Shown in pieces: positions 8,982-15,948 of a DNA stretch of 64,000 bases. Source of the DNA: Methylobacterium jeotgali (GTDB lineage Bacteria; Pseudomonadota; Alphaproteobacteria; Rhizobiales; Beijerinckiaceae); the NCBI RefSeq assembly GCF_022179345.1, contig NZ_BPQR01000003.1, forward strand, positions 1 to 64,000, read 5' to 3'. Within the stretch, counting starts at the first letter, position 1. Every line of letters starts with the position of its first letter. Below the pieces are notes generated by a model that made no database searches, was not told the origin of the DNA, and saw only the letters and a list, made by a program, of their open reading frames with translations. Made by a program: the position numbers and the translations under genes.

Positions 8982-9388
8982 CCCTGTCCGCTCCTGCTCC
9001 CAGGCCGGCACGCTGCCGCCCGTCGCCCCGCAACAACTGGTTCTGCCCGGCGCCCCGGCAATGGATGCGGTTGCATCCATGAGGGCCCAAACGGAGGAGA
9101 GACATCCGCCGCGGGATGTTCCGGACCCCACGGCGTCGTTCCGGCGCCGCCCTTGACAAGCGCCTTAGTGGTATACCAAATGCCACCTCAAGAGCACGAG
9201 CAAGTCATGCCATCGATGTGCTGCGGAATTGGGGAGAGCCCTCTTCCGACGAGCGGAGGAAATGGAAATCATGACGGATCGCATCCGACGCGCGCACGGC
9301 CTTTTGCGGCCCGCGTGGGCGCAACGCGGCTCTTCCGGCACCCGCCCCTTCGCCCTTCGCTCCCGATAGCGGCGTCGACGGCAGGTTG
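8982..9388. other. Divergent intergenic region, OsmC gene / PAS-frc
   Basis: About 400 bases between divergently transcribed genes. The only structure I see is a TTGACA hexamer at 9153-9158 followed by the perfect palindrome TGGTATACCA at 9169-9178. No small gene is convincing; the open frames here have no recognisable features. It should hold promoters for the OsmC gene (minus) and the PAS protein (plus). Confidence 0.5.
9153..9181 (+). promoter_or_regulatory. TTGACA element with TGGTATACCA palindrome (putative operator)
   Basis: TTGACA matches the sigma70-type -35 box. Ten bases downstream of it begins the 10-bp perfect palindrome TGGTATACCA. Palindromes built on GTATAC are typical of GntR-family (FCD type) operators, which is general knowledge. 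No convincing -10 box is present at standard spacing, so the promoter assignment is tentative. Downstream on the plus strand are the PAS gene and frc. Confidence 0.4.
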
Positions 9389-9817
9389 ATGTCGAGCGAC
9401 ATCGATTTCAAGCAGCTCGTCGCTGCCTCCGGCGATGCCATGGTGGTCTCGGATGCGGAGGGTCTCATCACCCTCTGGAACGCGGCGGCGGAGCGCATCT
9501 TCGGCTTCACCGAGGCCGAGGCCCTCGGGCAGTCCCTCGACCTGATCACGCCGGAGCGCCAGCGCGCCCGGCACTGGGAGGGCTACCACAAGACCATGAG
9601 CACGGGCGTGACCCGCTACGGCACCCAGCTGCTGCGGGTGCCCGCGCTCCACAAGGAGGGACGCGCGCTCTCGATCGCCTTCACCGTCGGGCTCCTGTTC
9701 GGGCCGGACGGGGCGGTCACCGGCATCCTCGCGGTCATCCGCGACGAGACGGAGCGCTGGAACGAGGAGCGCCGGCTGCGCAAGCGGCTGTCGGAGCTCG
9801 AGACGGCGAGCGCCTGA
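9389..9817 (+). CDS. Stand-alone PAS-domain protein
   Basis: 142 residues that are almost entirely one PAS fold: '[20 protein letters not shown]' with '[20 protein letters not shown]' opens it, and '[20 protein letters not shown]' closes it, ending in a short helix. There is no kinase, GGDEF, HTH or other output domain, so it must act by binding a partner or small molecule. The segment corresponding to FixL's haem ligand ('[14 protein letters not shown]') has no histidine at the expected place, although His occurs nearby in '[10 protein letters not shown]'. The start is the ATG at 9389 (a TTG lies immediately before it). It precedes frc by 137 bases on the same strand. Confidence 0.85.
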   Translation: MSSDIDFKQLVAASGDAMVVSDAEGLITLWNAAAERIFGFTEAEALGQSLDLITPERQRARHWEGYHKTMSTGVTRYGTQLLRVPALHKEGRALSIAFTVGLLFGPDGAVTGILAVIRDETERWNEERRLRKRLSELETASA

Positions 9818-9836
9818 GAGGGCGCAACGGTTTCGC

Positions 9837-9866
9837 GCGCGCGCCCCGAGCCTCGGGGCGGCGCGC
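9837..9866 (+). terminator. GC-rich hairpin between PAS gene and frc
   Basis: GCCCCG and CGGGGC pair around AGCCT, extended by GCGCGC on each side of one unpaired base. No T-run follows, so it may end the PAS transcript in a Rho-assisted way or stabilise RNA ends. Confidence 0.4.
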
Positions 9867-9954
9867 GGTCAAGCAAGTTCCGGGGCCAGCACCGGCCTGC
9901 AAAAGTCGGCCCGGGACCGAAGTTCGAAGCAGTCGACAAGGGAGAAAGACGACA

Positions 9955-11205
9955 ATGACCCAGCCTCTAGAGGGCATCAAGATCATCGACTTCACGCACG
10001 TCCAGGCCGGCCCCGCCTGCACGCAGCTCCTCGCCTGGTTCGGCGCGGACGTGATCAAGGTCGAGCGTCCCGGCGCCGGCGACGTGACGCGCTCGCAGCT
10101 GCGCCACATCGAGGATGCGGACGCGCTCTACTTCACGATGCTGAACTCCAACAAGCGCTCGCTGACCCTCGACACCAAGACGCCCCAGGGCAAGGAAGTG
10201 CTCGAGAAGCTCATCCGCGAGTCCGACGTCATGGTCGAGAACTTCGGCCCCGGCGCGCTCGACCGCATGGGCTTCTCCTGGGCGCGCATCCAGGAGCTGA
10301 ACCCGGGCATGATCCTCGCCTCGGTGAAGGGCTTCTCGGACGGCCACCACTACGAGGACCTGAAGGTCTACGAGAACGTCGCCCAGTGCGCCGGCGGCGC
10401 CGCCTCGACCACGGGCTTCTGGGACGGCCCGCCCACCGTGTCGGCCGCCGCCCTCGGCGACTCCAACACCGGCATGCACCTGGCCATCGGCATCCTCACG
10501 GCGCTGCACCAGAAGAACAAGACCGGCAAGGGCCAGAAGGTCGCCGTGTCCATGCAGGACTCGGTGCTCAACCTCTGCCGCGTGAAGCTGCGCGACCAGC
10601 AGCGCCTCGACGCGCTGGGCTACCTCGAGGAGTACCCGCAGTACCCGCACGGCGAGTTCTCGGACGTGGTGCCGCGCGGCGGCAACGCGGGCGGCGGCGG
10701 CCAGCCGGGCTGGGTGCTGAAGTGCAAGGGCTGGGAGACCGACCCGAACGCCTACATCTACTTCACCATCCAGGGTCACGCCTGGGCCCCGATCTGCAAG
10801 GCGCTCGGCAAGCCCGAGTGGATCGACGATCCGGCCTACAACACGGCCCGCGCTCGCCAGGACAAGATCTTCGACATCTTCAACTTCATCGAGGCTTGGC
10901 TCGCCGACAAGACGAAGTTCGAGGCCGTCGACATCCTGCGCAAGTTCGACATCCCGTGCTCGCCGGTGCTGTCGATGAAGGAGATCGCCAACGACCCGTC
11001 GCTGCGCGCCAGCGGCACCGTCGTCGAGGTCGATCACCCGAAGCTCGGCAAGTACCTGACCGTCGGCAGCCCGATCAAGTTCTCGGACATGAAGGTCGAC
11101 GTGAAGGCCTCGCCGCTGCTCGGCGAGCACACCGACGAGGTTCTCAAGGATCTGGGCTACACGCAGCAGCAGATCGAGGAGCTGCACCAGGCGAAGGCCG
11201 TCTAA
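9955..11205 (+). CDS. frc: Formyl-CoA:oxalate CoA-transferase
   Basis: 416 residues, the same length as E. coli YfdW and close to Oxalobacter Frc. It is a family III CoA-transferase that moves CoA from formyl-CoA to oxalate; oxalyl-CoA decarboxylase then regenerates formyl-CoA. The nucleophile Asp169 lies in '[13 protein letters not shown]', and the tetraglycine loop is Gly246-249 ('NAGGGGQPG'), both as in YfdW. A strong ribosome site GGGAGAAAG precedes the ATG. Codon use is very regular (Lys AAG, Leu CTC/CTG), suggesting high expression. No oxalyl-CoA decarboxylase lies in the window. A good terminator follows. Oxalate use fits a plant-associated methylotroph. Confidence 0.95.
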   Translation: MTQPLEGIKIIDFTHVQAGPACTQLLAWFGADVIKVERPGAGDVTRSQLRHIEDADALYFTMLNSNKRSLTLDTKTPQGKEVLEKLIRESDVMVENFGPGALDRMGFSWARIQELNPGMILASVKGFSDGHHYEDLKVYENVAQCAGGAASTTGFWDGPPTVSAAALGDSNTGMHLAIGILTALHQKNKTGKGQKVAVSMQDSVLNLCRVKLRDQQRLDALGYLEEYPQYPHGEFSDVVPRGGNAGGGGQPGWVLKCKGWETDPNAYIYFTIQGHAWAPICKALGKPEWIDDPAYNTARARQDKIFDIFNFIEAWLADKTKFEAVDILRKFDIPCSPVLSMKEIANDPSLRASGTVVEVDHPKLGKYLTVGSPIKFSDMKVDVKASPLLGEHTDEVLKDLGYTQQQIEELHQAKAV

Positions 11206-11232
11206 GGCCTCCGACCCTCGGCTGAAACGGAG

Positions 11233-11264
11233 ACGGCGCGCCCCACGGCGCGCCGTTTTCTTTT
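11233..11264 (+). terminator. Rho-independent terminator of frc
   Basis: ACGGCGCGCC pairs perfectly with GGCGCGCCGT around a four-base loop and is followed by TTTTCTTTT. It ends the frc transcript 28 bases after the stop. Confidence 0.9.
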
Positions 11265-11292
11265 GGGGAAGCGCGCCTGCATGAGGCCGGCG

Positions 11293-11691
11293 TCAGGCCG
11301 GCAGCGCCTCGATGATCACGAAAGCCTGCGCCAGCGGCGGATCGTCGGTGAGGCTGACATGGAGCCGGGCGACGTGGCCGGGCGGGATCAGCGCGTCGAG
11401 CCGGGCCAGCGCGCCGCCGGTGAGCCGCAGGGTCGGCTGGCCGGAGTGCAGGTTCACCACCTCCATGTCCCGCCAGAACACGCCGCGGGCGATGCCGGTG
11501 CCGAGCGCCTTGGCGCAGGCCTCCTTGGCGGCGAAGCGCCTCGCGTAGCCGGGCGCACGGGCGGCGCGGCGGTCGCAGCGGGCCCGCTCGCCGGCGGTGA
11601 ACACCCGGTGGGTGAAGCGATCCGCGAACCGCTCCAGGGAGCGCTCGATCCGGCGGATGTCGCAGAGGTCCGAGCCGATGCCGACGATCAT
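11293..11691 (-). CDS. acpS: Holo-[acyl-carrier-protein] synthase
   Basis: 132 residues from the ATG at 11691; starts further upstream would run inside pdxJ. '[20 protein letters not shown]' supplies the Mg-binding Asp and '[16 protein letters not shown]' the second conserved acidic residue of phosphopantetheinyl transferases. It attaches 4'-phosphopantetheine from CoA to the serine of acyl carrier protein, activating fatty-acid synthesis. The start codon overlaps the pdxJ stop (ATGA), so the pair is translationally coupled. Downstream, instead of the frequent lepB, lies the convergent frc gene. Confidence 0.96.
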   Translation of the reverse strand: MIVGIGSDLCDIRRIERSLERFADRFTHRVFTAGERARCDRRAARAPGYARRFAAKEACAKALGTGIARGVFWRDMEVVNLHSGQPTLRLTGGALARLDALIPPGHVARLHVSLTDDPPLAQAFVIIEALPA

Positions 11692-12446
11692 CGCCGCGCC
11701 GATGCCTCCCGTGCCCTGCCCATGGCGGCGCGCATGTCGCGCACGGCCTGGGAGAGACCCACGAACACCGCCTCGGCGACGATCGCGTGGCCGATGTTGA
11801 GCTCGGCGATCTGCGGCAGCGCCGCCACCGGCCCGACGCTGTCGAGGCTGAGCCCGTGGCCGGCATGGATCTCGAGACCGATCGAGGCGCCGTGGGCGGC
11901 GGTCCGCCGGATCCGGCCGAGCTCCCGCTCCGCCGCGGCGGCGTCGCCCGCCACGACGGCCTCGCAATAGGAGCCGGTATGCAGCTCGACCACCGGCGCG
12001 CCGAGGTCGCGGGCGGCGTCCATCACCGCCTCGTCGGGCTCCACGAACAGCGAGACCCGGATGCCGGCCTCGGAGAGCATCGCGATCCGGGGGGCGAGAT
12101 GCGCGCGGCCACGAATGATGTCGAGCCCGCCCTCGGTGGTACGCTCCTCGCGCTTCTCCGGGACCAGGCAGGCCGCATGAGGTCGGATGCGCCGGGCGAT
12201 CGCGACCATATCGTCGGTCGCCGCCATCTCGAAGTTCAGGGGCACGGCGAGATCGCGGCGCAGGGCCTCGATGTCGGCATCGCGGATGTGGCGGCGATCC
12301 TCGCGCAGATGCGCCGTGATGCCGTCGGCGCCCGCCGCGACAGCCTCGCTTGCGGCCCGCAGAGGATCGGGCTGGGTCCCGCCGCGGGCGTTGCGGAGGG
12401 TCGCGACGTGATCGATGTTGACGCCGAGGCGCAGCGGGACGGTCAT
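11688..12446 (-). CDS. pdxJ: Pyridoxine 5'-phosphate synthase
   Basis: 252 residues. It condenses 1-deoxyxylulose 5-phosphate with 3-amino-2-oxopropyl phosphate to pyridoxine 5'-phosphate, the last ring-forming step of the DXP-dependent vitamin B6 route. Family blocks include '[17 protein letters not shown]' (the His here is catalytic in E. coli PdxJ), '[12 protein letters not shown]', '[17 protein letters not shown]' and 'IHAGHGLS'. The length is standard for this TIM-barrel enzyme. It is coupled to acpS by a four-base overlap. The ATG at 12446 is the only sensible start. Confidence 0.97.
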   Translation of the reverse strand: MTVPLRLGVNIDHVATLRNARGGTQPDPLRAASEAVAAGADGITAHLREDRRHIRDADIEALRRDLAVPLNFEMAATDDMVAIARRIRPHAACLVPEKREERTTEGGLDIIRGRAHLAPRIAMLSEAGIRVSLFVEPDEAVMDAARDLGAPVVELHTGSYCEAVVAGDAAAAERELGRIRRTAAHGASIGLEIHAGHGLSLDSVGPVAALPQIAELNIGHAIVAEAVFVGLSQAVRDMRAAMGRAREASARR

Positions 12447-12544
12447 GGCGTGTTCCGGACAGGCGGGCGGACCGCTCTAGCCGAGGCGGCCCGTCGCCGG
12501 AAGCCGCCGGCCCGTGTCAGGAGCCTGTGAGTTCCGCGCACGAG

Positions 12545-12572
12545 AAAGGCCGGACCTCTCGGCCCGGCCTTT
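12545..12572 (-). terminator. Hairpin terminator of small secreted-protein gene
   Basis: AAAGGCCGG and CCGGCCTTT pair around a ten-base loop, with short A and T runs on both sides, so it can act on either strand. It lies about 25 bases after the stop of the minus-strand gene at 12598. Confidence 0.6.
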
Positions 12573-12597
12573 CCGAAGTTCTCAAACGATGCGCGTC

Positions 12598-12867
12598 TCA
12601 GCGGGCCGGCGTCGGGGTCGAGCTGGTCGAGCCGCCGCTGCTGTGGCCGCTCGTCGACATACCGTCCTTCTGCATCGTGCCCGGAGCGGCGGTGCCGGTG
12701 GTGGCCGGCATGCTGCCCCGCTCCATCGACTTCTCGGAGTTGCTCTTCACGCTGCCCGGGTTGTTCATGTTCTTCTCGGCGGAGCCGGGCGCCGTGGTCT
12801 GGGCCATCGCGCCGCCGGCGAGCGACAGGATCATGGCGGTGGCGAGGGCGTAAGTGGTCTTGCGCAT
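12598..12867 (-). CDS. Small secreted Ser/Thr/Gly-rich protein
   Basis: 89 residues. The first 22 form a clear Sec signal peptide, 'MRKTTYALATAMILSLAGG' ending in AMA-Q. The mature part is low-complexity, rich in Ser, Thr, Gly, Asn and Met, with 'MNNPGSVKSNSEKSMERGSM' and a C-terminal serine/glycine run. No catalytic motif or cysteine is visible. Similar short exported proteins of unknown role are frequent in Methylobacterium. The ATG at 12867 was chosen because it begins the signal peptide; the long in-frame upstream extension is not protein-like. It is divergent from rpsF. Confidence 0.75.
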   Translation of the reverse strand: MRKTTYALATAMILSLAGGAMAQTTAPGSAEKNMNNPGSVKSNSEKSMERGSMPATTGTAAPGTMQKDGMSTSGHSSGGSTSSTPTPAR

Positions 12868-13203
12868 CGTCAATCCTTCAGTGTCTTCAGATGCAGGGAC
12901 AATCCCACCGGCGTCGGATTGTTTCCGAGAAAGTTCGTTCTCGCGCCGCCCCGCACCTTGCCTTCGCGCGGGAAAGCGGATACCAGCCGCGCCCTGCGTT
13001 CGCTCCGGCCGGGGGCTGAACGGACGGTGCCGCTTGTCGGCACAGGGCCTCGCCCGTCGTCCGGTGTCTCCGCCTTCGATCAACCGCTCGGGCCTGATAA
13101 CGGCTCGAAGGGCTTGGCGCCGGGCAGACGCGGATGAGCCGGCCCGATCCGACCGCTGAAACCATGCGTCGCCGGGCCTCGTGACACAACGAAAGGCCCG
13201 AGA
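12868..13203. other. Divergent intergenic region and rpsF leader
   Basis: About 335 bases between the divergent secreted-protein gene and the ribosomal protein operon. The lower-G+C tract at 12880-12950 is the likeliest place for promoters in both directions. Near the plus-strand end lies the hairpin at 13173-13200. I see no small gene with supporting features. Confidence 0.5.
13173..13200 (+). promoter_or_regulatory. Stem-loop covering the rpsF ribosome-binding site
   Basis: CGGGCCT (13173-13179) pairs with AGGCCCG (13194-13200) around a 14-base loop. The 3' arm includes the AAAGG-like ribosome site and ends three bases before the ATG of rpsF. Such a hairpin could block ribosome entry and be the contact for autogenous control by S6:S18. 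That role is inference. Confidence 0.5.
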
Positions 13204-13677
13204 ATGCCTCTCTACGAGCACGTATTCCTGGCGCGCCAGGACGTGACGTCCCAGCAGGTCGAGACCATGGTCGAGACCTACAAGGGCGTCCTGGAGCAGA
13301 ATGGCGGCAAGGTCGAGAAGATCGAGATGTGGGGCGTGAAGTCCCTCGCCTACCGCATCAAGAAGAACCGCAAGGCGCATTTCACGCTCCTCAACATCGA
13401 GGCTCCCCCGGCGGCCCTCGCCGAGATGGAGCGCCAGATGCAGATCTCCGAGGACGTGCTGCGCTTCATGACGATCCGCGTCGAGACGCTCGAGTCCGAG
13501 CCGTCGGCAATGATGCAGAAGCGCGACCGCGACGACCGCAAGGATCGCGAGCGCGGCCGTCGTCGCGACGACGAGGGCTTCGGCGGTGGCGGCTTCGGCG
13601 GCGACCGTGGGGATCGCGGCGGAGATCGCGGCGACAGGGGCGACCGCCCCGAGCGCAGCTTCGGCGGGGAGAACTGA
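13204..13677 (+). CDS. rpsF: 30S ribosomal protein S6
   Basis: 157 residues. The first 97 are canonical S6 ('[20 protein letters not shown]', '[17 protein letters not shown]'), the protein that binds 16S rRNA as a heterodimer with S18 in the platform of the 30S subunit. The remaining 60 residues are a charged, glycine-rich tail: an Arg/Asp run ('[18 protein letters not shown]') followed by repeated GGFGG and DRGDRGG units. Long tails on S6 are common in alphaproteobacteria, though this one is RGG-like. It is first in the rpsF-rpsR-DUF2232-rplI operon, three bases ahead of rpsR. Confidence 0.97.
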   Translation: MPLYEHVFLARQDVTSQQVETMVETYKGVLEQNGGKVEKIEMWGVKSLAYRIKKNRKAHFTLLNIEAPPAALAEMERQMQISEDVLRFMTIRVETLESEPSAMMQKRDRDDRKDRERGRRRDDEGFGGGGFGGDRGDRGGDRGDRGDRPERSFGGEN

Positions 13678-13680
13678 GCC

Positions 13681-13932
13681 ATGGCTTTCGGTGCTTCCAG
13701 CGGCGGTGGCCGTCGCCCGTTCTTCCGTCGTCGCAAGACCTGCCCGTTCTCCGGCGCGAACGCTCCGAAGATCGACTACAAGGACGTGAAGCTGCTCTCG
13801 CGCTACGTCTCCGAGCGCGGCAAGATCGTTCCTTCGCGCATCACGGCGGTCTCCGCCAAGAAGCAGCGTGAGCTCGCCCAGGCGATCAAGCGTGCCCGCT
13901 TCCTCGGCCTGCTCCCCTACGTCATCAAGTAG
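13681..13932 (+). CDS. rpsR: 30S ribosomal protein S18
   Basis: 83 residues, normal length. The family core '[16 protein letters not shown]' and '[20 protein letters not shown]' is intact, ending '[13 protein letters not shown]'. S18 pairs with S6 on the platform of the 30S subunit. The gene starts three bases after the rpsF stop, as in nearly all bacteria. A Gly/Arg-rich first ten residues (GASSGGGRR) echoes the tail of S6. Confidence 0.98.
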   Translation: MAFGASSGGGRRPFFRRRKTCPFSGANAPKIDYKDVKLLSRYVSERGKIVPSRITAVSAKKQRELAQAIKRARFLGLLPYVIK

Positions 13933-14041
13933 GCGCACGCCCTCGACACCTTCGGCCGGCGCCTTTCCGGGTGCCGGCCCTCGCTGGGGCGAGGATCGCC
14001 CCTAACCCCGTCCGCTGCGGACGGCGGGACAGCGGATCGGC

Positions 14042-15055
14042 ATGACACAGTATCTCGGCATCGGTATCGGCGCGGGCCTCGTCTCGGCACTCCTGGTCGG
14101 CGTGCTCGTGAAGGCGACCCCGCTCGCGATCTTCCTCTACCTGCTCGCCCCCCTGCCGATCCTCATCGTCGGGCTCGGCTGGAGCCACCGCGCGGCGCTC
14201 GTCGCGGCGGTGACGGGAAGCCTCGCCCTCGCGCTGATCGTCTCGCCCTTCCTCGGGCTCGGCTTCGCCCTCTACCTCGCGCTTCCCGTCTGGTGGCTCG
14301 CCTACCTGGCGCTTCTTGGCCGCCCGGGCGAGGACGGCAGCCTCGAATGGTATCCGACCGGCCGGCTGCTCGGCTGGATTGCTGGAAGCGCGGCGCTGGC
14401 CTTCGTCGCCATCGCGGTCGTGGCCGCCCCGAGCTACGACACCTTCGCCCGCCAGATCCGCGAGATGAGCGCCTCGATCGTGCGGATCCAGACCGACGGC
14501 CCGCGCCGCCAGGCGCCGCCGGCCGGCAAGGCCGAGGAGGGCGCCAGGGACGACGCCGCCGCGCCCGAGCCCTCTCAGGCCGACCCGAAGGAAGTCACCC
14601 AGGCCGAGGTCGCCGACGCCCTCGCCCGGATCGCGCCGGCGCTGGCCACGCAGGGGCTCGCCCTGCTACTGACCTTCTACCTCTGGGCGGCGGCGCGGAT
14701 CGTGAAGATCTCCGGCCGCCTGCCGCGCCCCTGGCCCGACATCCCCTCGACGCGGATGCCCCGGGCGGTCGTCGCGCTCCTCGGCCTCGCCGTGGTCCTC
14801 GCCTTCGTACCGGGCTACGCGGGCGTCCTCGGCATGGCGCTCGGCGGCTCCCTCACCGCGGCCTTCGCGCTCCAGGGGCTCGCGGCCTTCCACGACCGCA
14901 GCCGCGGCCGTCCGGGACGCGGGGCGCTGCTCTTCGGCCTCTACCTCATCCTCTTCGTGACCCAGGGCATCGCCCTGTTCGCGCTGACCCTGTTCGGCAT
15001 CGCCGACACCGTGCTCGACCGTCGCCGCCCCCAGGGCGAGCCCGGCCGCTCCTGA
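14042..15055 (+). CDS. DUF2232 multi-pass membrane protein
   Basis: 337 residues with about eight hydrophobic segments, beginning 'MTQYLGIGIGAGLVSALLVG'. A hydrophilic Ala/Glu/Pro-rich insert (about residues 155-195) separates the N-terminal membrane block from the C-terminal one ('GLALLLTFYLWAAARIVKIS'). It belongs to DUF2232 (YybS-like), whose function is not established. Its placement between rpsR and rplI is conserved across Rhizobiales. It begins 110 bases after rpsR and ends 57 bases before rplI, so it is probably part of the ribosomal operon. Confidence 0.85.
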   Translation: MTQYLGIGIGAGLVSALLVGVLVKATPLAIFLYLLAPLPILIVGLGWSHRAALVAAVTGSLALALIVSPFLGLGFALYLALPVWWLAYLALLGRPGEDGSLEWYPTGRLLGWIAGSAALAFVAIAVVAAPSYDTFARQIREMSASIVRIQTDGPRRQAPPAGKAEEGARDDAAAPEPSQADPKEVTQAEVADALARIAPALATQGLALLLTFYLWAAARIVKISGRLPRPWPDIPSTRMPRAVVALLGLAVVLAFVPGYAGVLGMALGGSLTAAFALQGLAAFHDRSRGRPGRGALLFGLYLILFVTQGIALFALTLFGIADTVLDRRRPQGEPGRS

Positions 15056-15112
15056 CCCACACCAGACCAGGGGCCGCCCGAGACGGCACCCCGACGACGA
15101 AAGGACAAGACC

Positions 15113-15682
15113 ATGGAAGTGATCCTCCTCGAGCGCGTGGCCAAGCTCGGCCAGATGGGCGAGACCGTGAACGTCCGCCCGGGCTTCGCCCGCAACTTCC
15201 TCCTGCCCCGCGGCAAGGCGCTGCGCGCCACCGAGGGCAACAAGAAGCACTTCGAGGCCCAGCGCGCCCAGCTCGAGGCCCGCAACCTCGACCGCAAGAA
15301 GGACGCCGAGGGCGTGGCCGAGAAGCTCGACGGCCAGAGCTTCATCCTCATCCGCCAGTCCGGCGAGACCGGCGTGCTCTACGGCTCGGTCTCGACCCGC
15401 GACCTCGCCGAGGTGGTGAGCAAGGAGGGCTTCAGCGTCGAGCGCGGCCAGTTCGTGCTCAACCAGCCGATCAAGACGCTCGGCCTCCACACCGTGCCCG
15501 TCACCCTCCACCCCGAGGTCGAGGTGAAGGTGACCGTCAACGTCGCCCGCTCCCCCGAGGAGGCCGAGCGCCAGGCCCGCGGCGAGTCCGTGACCGAGCG
15601 CGAGCAGTTCAACCTCGACGATCTCGGCCTCGAGGTCGGTCAGGCGCTGGCCGAGGCCGGCGAGGGCGACGACCGGGCCTGA
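15113..15682 (+). CDS. rplI: 50S ribosomal protein L9
   Basis: 189 residues. The N-terminal domain carries the signature '[20 protein letters not shown]' that binds 23S rRNA; a long central helix and the C-terminal domain ('[18 protein letters not shown]') follow. The last 30 residues, acidic and Ala/Glu-rich, extend the usual 150-residue protein, which is common in alphaproteobacteria. L9 sits at the base of the L1 stalk and helps keep the reading frame. It ends the ribosomal protein run; a long hairpin follows at 15699. Confidence 0.98.
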   Translation: MEVILLERVAKLGQMGETVNVRPGFARNFLLPRGKALRATEGNKKHFEAQRAQLEARNLDRKKDAEGVAEKLDGQSFILIRQSGETGVLYGSVSTRDLAEVVSKEGFSVERGQFVLNQPIKTLGLHTVPVTLHPEVEVKVTVNVARSPEEAERQARGESVTEREQFNLDDLGLEVGQALAEAGEGDDRA

Positions 15683-15698
15683 TCGCGGCCCGTCCCCA

Positions 15699-15732
15699 GA
15701 TTTCTCCCCGCCGTGGACAGCGGGGAGGAATC
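15699..15732 (+). terminator. 13-bp stem hairpin after rplI
   Basis: GATTTCTCCCCGC pairs with GCGGGGAGGAATC (one G-U pair) around an eight-base loop. No T-run follows. Its place 16 bases after the rplI stop suggests a terminator or RNA 3'-end stabiliser separating the ribosomal operon from dnaB. Confidence 0.5.
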
Positions 15733-15742
15733 GGGACGGCAG

Positions 15743-15764
15743 TTGACTAGTTCGCTTTTTGTTC
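15743..15764 (+). promoter_or_regulatory. Putative LexA (SOS) box with -35 element upstream of dnaB
   Basis: GTTC-GCTTTTT-GTTC (15750-15764) is an exact match to the alphaproteobacterial LexA consensus GTTC-N7-GTTC. It begins within two bases of TTGACT (15743-15748), a good -35 box, so a bound repressor would cover the promoter. The next gene on this strand is dnaB, 185 bases further. No matching -10 is obvious. Confidence 0.5.
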
Positions 15765-15948
15765 CAGCATGGACGCCCGCCCCCCGATTGCGGTGGAGCG
15801 GGCGTTCGTGTCTCCGGGCATTGTTTCCGGTGACCGGACGCCGCAGGCAGAGACTTCGTGAGCGGCGGTTAACCACGCCGCCGCCATGGTCGGCCCCTAC
15901 AGGAATTCCCACGCGGTGCCCGCCGCGCGAGCCGGAGCGACACAGCCG

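Noticed and set aside
15769..15861. 30-codon ORF between the LexA-like box and dnaB
   Set aside because: It has an ATG and stop but no ribosome site and no recognisable feature; probably fortuitous.
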